DNA of 6,811 nucleotides from Verrucomicrobia bacterium UBA3214. Lineage in GTDB: Bacteria > Verrucomicrobiota > Kiritimatiellia > RFP12 > UBA1067. The stretch covers positions 968 through 7,778 of the forward strand of contig DEWI01000179.1 of the NCBI GenBank assembly GCA_002363575.1, in the 5' to 3' direction. The notes below the pieces were generated by a model, which was not told the DNA's origin, ran no database searches, and saw only the letters and a program-made list of their open reading frames with translations. A program made the translations under genes and the position numbers. Positions 4,524 through 6,811 of the stretch are shown here, piece by piece. Every line of letters starts with the position of its first letter. The stretch's first letter is position 1.

Positions 4524-5372
4524 ATGAAAGATATGAAAAAGGCGATAATGATTGCGGCGGCGGCGTTTGCCGTCTGCGCGCACGGCGTTGTGGAATGGCG
4601 GAATGTCGATGAAGACGCGCACATCGCGGGCGCGGTGATTTCCTCGCCGAAGAAACTCCTGAACCGCGTCGTGCTTGTCGATATATGGGGGAAGGACTGC
4701 CCGCCGTGCCGGGCGCTTTTGCCGTCGATGCAGGCGATGTGGGAAAATTTCGGCCTGCCCGCAGGCAAGCCGTTCATCGTGATCGGTTCGCACCGCCAGG
4801 AGCGGAACGACGCGGCGATACGCAGAATCGTCGAGAAGGCGGGCGTCACGTATCCGGTCTATCAAGCCGCGAAAATCGCGGAAGGCGAGCCCTCCGGGGA
4901 CGGGCGCCTGCCTTTCATGTACGTGCTAGACCATCGCGGGAAAGTGATCTACCGCGGGCGCGACGCCAGGCAGGCGCAGGAGACGGTGATAAACGCGCTT
5001 GCGAAAGCGGGCAAGCCGCCGTCGCTCACCGGAAACGCCTACCTCGTGAAGTACAGGCATTTGGAGGAGCGCCTTGAATTCGGCAAGCCGATCGCCGATA
5101 TCGTCAAGCGTCTCAAGGCCGACGCCGCCGGCAAGAATGCCGAGGCCGCGGCGGAGGCGCAGCGTCTTCTCGCGTCGATCGAGCAGGCGCGCCGCGAAGT
5201 GAAAGAGGAGATAGAGTTCCAGAAACAAGTCAGTCCCAAAGACGCCGTGCGGCTGATAAAGCAGATGAAGGTGACATGGCCGGAAGACGCGCTCGAATAC
5301 AAGGCTGGCTTCGGCGAACTCGTCCGCGCCGCGCGCGCGCAAGTCGCGGAAGAAAGGAAGCGCGATAAATAG
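4524..5372 (+). CDS. exported thioredoxin-fold protein (TlpA/ResA-like) with a helical C-terminal extension
   Basis: A 282-residue protein. Residues 1-19 form a signal peptide (basic MKDMKK, then a hydrophobic alanine-rich stretch, possible cleavage after VCA at 17-19), so it should act outside the cytoplasm. The thioredoxin-like domain spans about 45-160: VVLVDIWGKDCPPC (49-62) holds the redox pair C59/C62, and LPFMYVLDHRGKVIYRG (129-145) supplies the presumed cis-proline P130 and the beta-hairpin typical of the TlpA family. The residue before C59 is Asp, where TlpA proteins usually have Trp. Residues from about 165 are charged and helix-rich, beyond the normal domain, with no family I recognise. 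The role is probably thiol-disulphide exchange on exported proteins; the partner is unknown. The start is uncertain: in-frame ATGs at 4524, 4533 and 4548 all keep a signal peptide, and none has a clear Shine-Dalgarno. It begins 50 bases after uxaA and is probably co-transcribed. Confidence 0.8.
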   Translation: MKDMKKAIMIAAAAFAVCAHGVVEWRNVDEDAHIAGAVISSPKKLLNRVVLVDIWGKDCPPCRALLPSMQAMWENFGLPAGKPFIVIGSHRQERNDAAIRRIVEKAGVTYPVYQAAKIAEGEPSGDGRLPFMYVLDHRGKVIYRGRDARQAQETVINALAKAGKPPSLTGNAYLVKYRHLEERLEFGKPIADIVKRLKADAAGKNAEAAAEAQRLLASIEQARREVKEEIEFQKQVSPKDAVRLIKQMKVTWPEDALEYKAGFGELVRAARAQVAEERKRDK

Positions 5373-5376
5373 ACGA

Positions 5377-5404
5377 GCGCCGCCGGGCTTCGCAACAGCG
5401 GCGC
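5377..5404 (+). other. GC hairpin after the thioredoxin-like gene
   Basis: GCGCCGC (5377-5383) pairs with GCGGCGC (5398-5404), seven GC pairs around a 14-base loop, four bases past the stop codon at 5370-5372. No T tract follows, so it is not a standard intrinsic terminator. It may protect the 3' end of the upstream message or attenuate transcription into the ligase gene. The rest of this 118-base gap shows no promoter that I can support. Confidence 0.35.
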
Positions 5405-5490
5405 GGCGCGCGGATTTCGCGGCGTCCATTCGCTCGGCGCCGGCATTTCAGCAACAAACCGTAAAACAACAGACAATCTTGCCCAACATC

Positions 5491-6811
5491 ATGGACTCTA
5501 TAGTTGAAATACTCGAGCGCAACGCGCGCGAATGGCCGAACGACATCGCGCTTGTCGAAATCAATCCGCAGGAGCTGGAGAAGCGGCGCACTACATGGCG
5601 CGAATATTCGCTCATCGAATCTTCGCCGATCGAGGCGTTCCGCAGCGAGATGACGTGGGCGCAGTTCGAGGAGAAGGCGAACCGCTTCGCCAATTTCCTG
5701 CTGTCGCGCGGGCTGCGCAAGGGCGACAAGGTCGCCATCCTCCTGATGAACTGCCTGGAATGGCTGCCGATATATTTCGGCGTGCTGAAAGCCGGGTGCC
5801 TGGCCGTGCCGCTCAATTTCCGCTACACCGCCGAGGAGATACGCTATTGCCTTGATCTGGCGGACGCCGACGCGCTCGTCTTCGGCCCGGAATTCACGGG
5901 GCGCGTCGAGCAGATCGCCGATCTCGCGCCGCGCGTGCGCCTGCGTCTCTACGTGGGCGACGACTGTCCGAGCTTCGCCGAGAGCTACCGCAACCTCGCG
6001 GGATACTGCTCGTCGCGCGCGCCGGCCGTGGCGCTTTCGCTGGACGACGAAGCGGCGATATATTTCTCCAGCGGCACTACGGGCTTTCCGAAGGCGATAG
6101 TGTTGCAGCATCGCTGCCTCGTGCATTCCTGCAAAGTCGAGCAGAACCATCATGGCCAGACGAAGGAAGATACATTCCTCTGCATTCCGCCGCTCTACCA
6201 TACGGGAGCGAAAATGCATTGGTTCGGCTCCTTCCTCGTCGGCGGCAAGGCGGTGCTTTTGAAAGGCGTGAAGCCGGAATGGATTCTCCGCGCCGTCTCC
6301 GAAGAGCGCTGCACGATCGTCTGGCTGCTCGTGCCGTGGGCGCAGGACATCCTGGACGCGATCGAGCGCGGCGAAGTCAAGCTGGAGGATTACCGGCTCG
6401 CGCAGTGGCGGCTCATGCACATCGGCGCGCAGCCGGTGCCGCCGGCGCTCATACGGCGCTGGAAGAAGGTCTTCCCCGCGCACGACTACGACACGAACTA
6501 CGGGCTGAGCGAATCCACCGGCCCAGGCGCCGTCCATCTCGGCATCGAGAACATCGACCATGTCGGCGCGATAGGCATCGCCGGTTATGGCTGGGAGACG
6601 AAGATAGTGCGCCCCGACGGCTCGCGCGTCGCCCCAGGCGAAGTCGGCGAACTCGCTCTCAAGGGGCCCGGCGTCATGAAGGAGTATTACAAGAATCCCG
6701 AAGCGACGGCGGAAATCCTCAAGGAAGACGGCTGGCTGCTCACCGGCGACATGGCCGAAGAGAAGGATGGCTTCATATATCTCGTGGACCGCGCCAAGGA
6801 CGTCATCATCA
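5491..6811 (+). CDS. AMP-forming acyl-CoA ligase/synthetase family protein (3' end beyond window)
   Basis: The first 440 residues of a class I adenylate-forming enzyme, which activates a carboxylic acid with ATP to an acyl-adenylate and usually passes it to coenzyme A. Seen in order: MTWAQFEEKANRFANFL (54-70) and GDKVAILLMNCLEW (78-91) of the N-terminal domain; the ATP-binding loop YFSSGTTGFPKAIV (191-204); PPLYHTGAKMH (233-243) at the acyl-pocket region; NYGLSESTG (336-344) as the YGxTE-type motif; GELALKGPGVMKEYYKNPE (386-404); the ribose-binding LLTGDMAEEKDGFIYLVDR (416-434); and the RAKDVII hinge (434-440) where the window ends. The missing C-terminal domain, normally about 100 residues, carries the catalytic lysine, so activity cannot be judged. 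The motifs resemble FadD/CaiC-like ligases, but the substrate is unknown. The ATG at 5491 lacks a Shine-Dalgarno; a TTG at 5479 is a less likely alternative start. It lies 118 bases after the thioredoxin-like gene on the same strand. Confidence 0.88.
   Translation, partial: MDSIVEILERNAREWPNDIALVEINPQELEKRRTTWREYSLIESSPIEAFRSEMTWAQFEEKANRFANFLLSRGLRKGDKVAILLMNCLEWLPIYFGVLKAGCLAVPLNFRYTAEEIRYCLDLADADALVFGPEFTGRVEQIADLAPRVRLRLYVGDDCPSFAESYRNLAGYCSSRAPAVALSLDDEAAIYFSSGTTGFPKAIVLQHRCLVHSCKVEQNHHGQTKEDTFLCIPPLYHTGAKMHWFGSFLVGGKAVLLKGVKPEWILRAVSEERCTIVWLLVPWAQDILDAIERGEVKLEDYRLAQWRLMHIGAQPVPPALIRRWKKVFPAHDYDTNYGLSESTGPGAVHLGIENIDHVGAIGIAGYGWETKIVRPDGSRVAPGEVGELALKGPGVMKEYYKNPEATAEILKEDGWLLTGDMAEEKDGFIYLVDRAKDVII

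Overview
The window is GC-rich bacterial DNA with every supported gene on the + strand. There are no phage, conjugation, transposase, rRNA or tRNA genes. Three features suggest an anaerobic, possibly gut-associated bacterium of the Kiritimatiellota/Verrucomicrobiota/Lentisphaerota type: high GC, strong extended -10 promoters with little Shine-Dalgarno use, and an AAA-ATPase-like/PD-(D/E)XK protein of a family common in gut anaerobes. This placement is an inference from general character, not from a marker gene.

Layout. (1) 71-723: a sigma70-type promoter, a leader with a strong hairpin, and a purine-type phosphoribosyltransferase gene. (2) 724-1405: a gene-free stretch of about 680 bases. It holds two terminator-like structures and, between them, seven exactly 22-nt-spaced imperfect palindromes (993-1138). 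(3) 1367-2971: a near-consensus promoter about 10 bases ahead of the ATG of a 521-residue AAA-ATPase-like/PD-(D/E)XK protein, which implies an essentially leaderless mRNA. (4) 3029-6811: a second promoter containing the same 14-mer, then altronate dehydratase (uxaA), an exported thioredoxin-fold protein with a CPPC motif, and an acyl-CoA-ligase-type AMP-forming enzyme that runs off the window end.

How the genes relate. uxaA would feed hexuronate-derived D-altronate into the 2-keto-3-deoxygluconate route. The thioredoxin-like gene follows 50 bases later and the ligase 118 bases after that, so the three may be co-transcribed, but no shared pathway is evident. The phosphoribosyltransferase and the ATPase/nuclease-fold gene each have their own promoter and look independent.

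The most unusual element is the 22-nt palindrome array. It comes in two subtypes that differ at an internal position by a compensatory change (T-A versus G-C). It is stop-free in all six frames, so it creates false ORFs on both strands, and it is followed by a good intrinsic terminator. It is either a multi-site DNA recognition array or a transcribed multi-hairpin element, and the sequence alone does not settle which.
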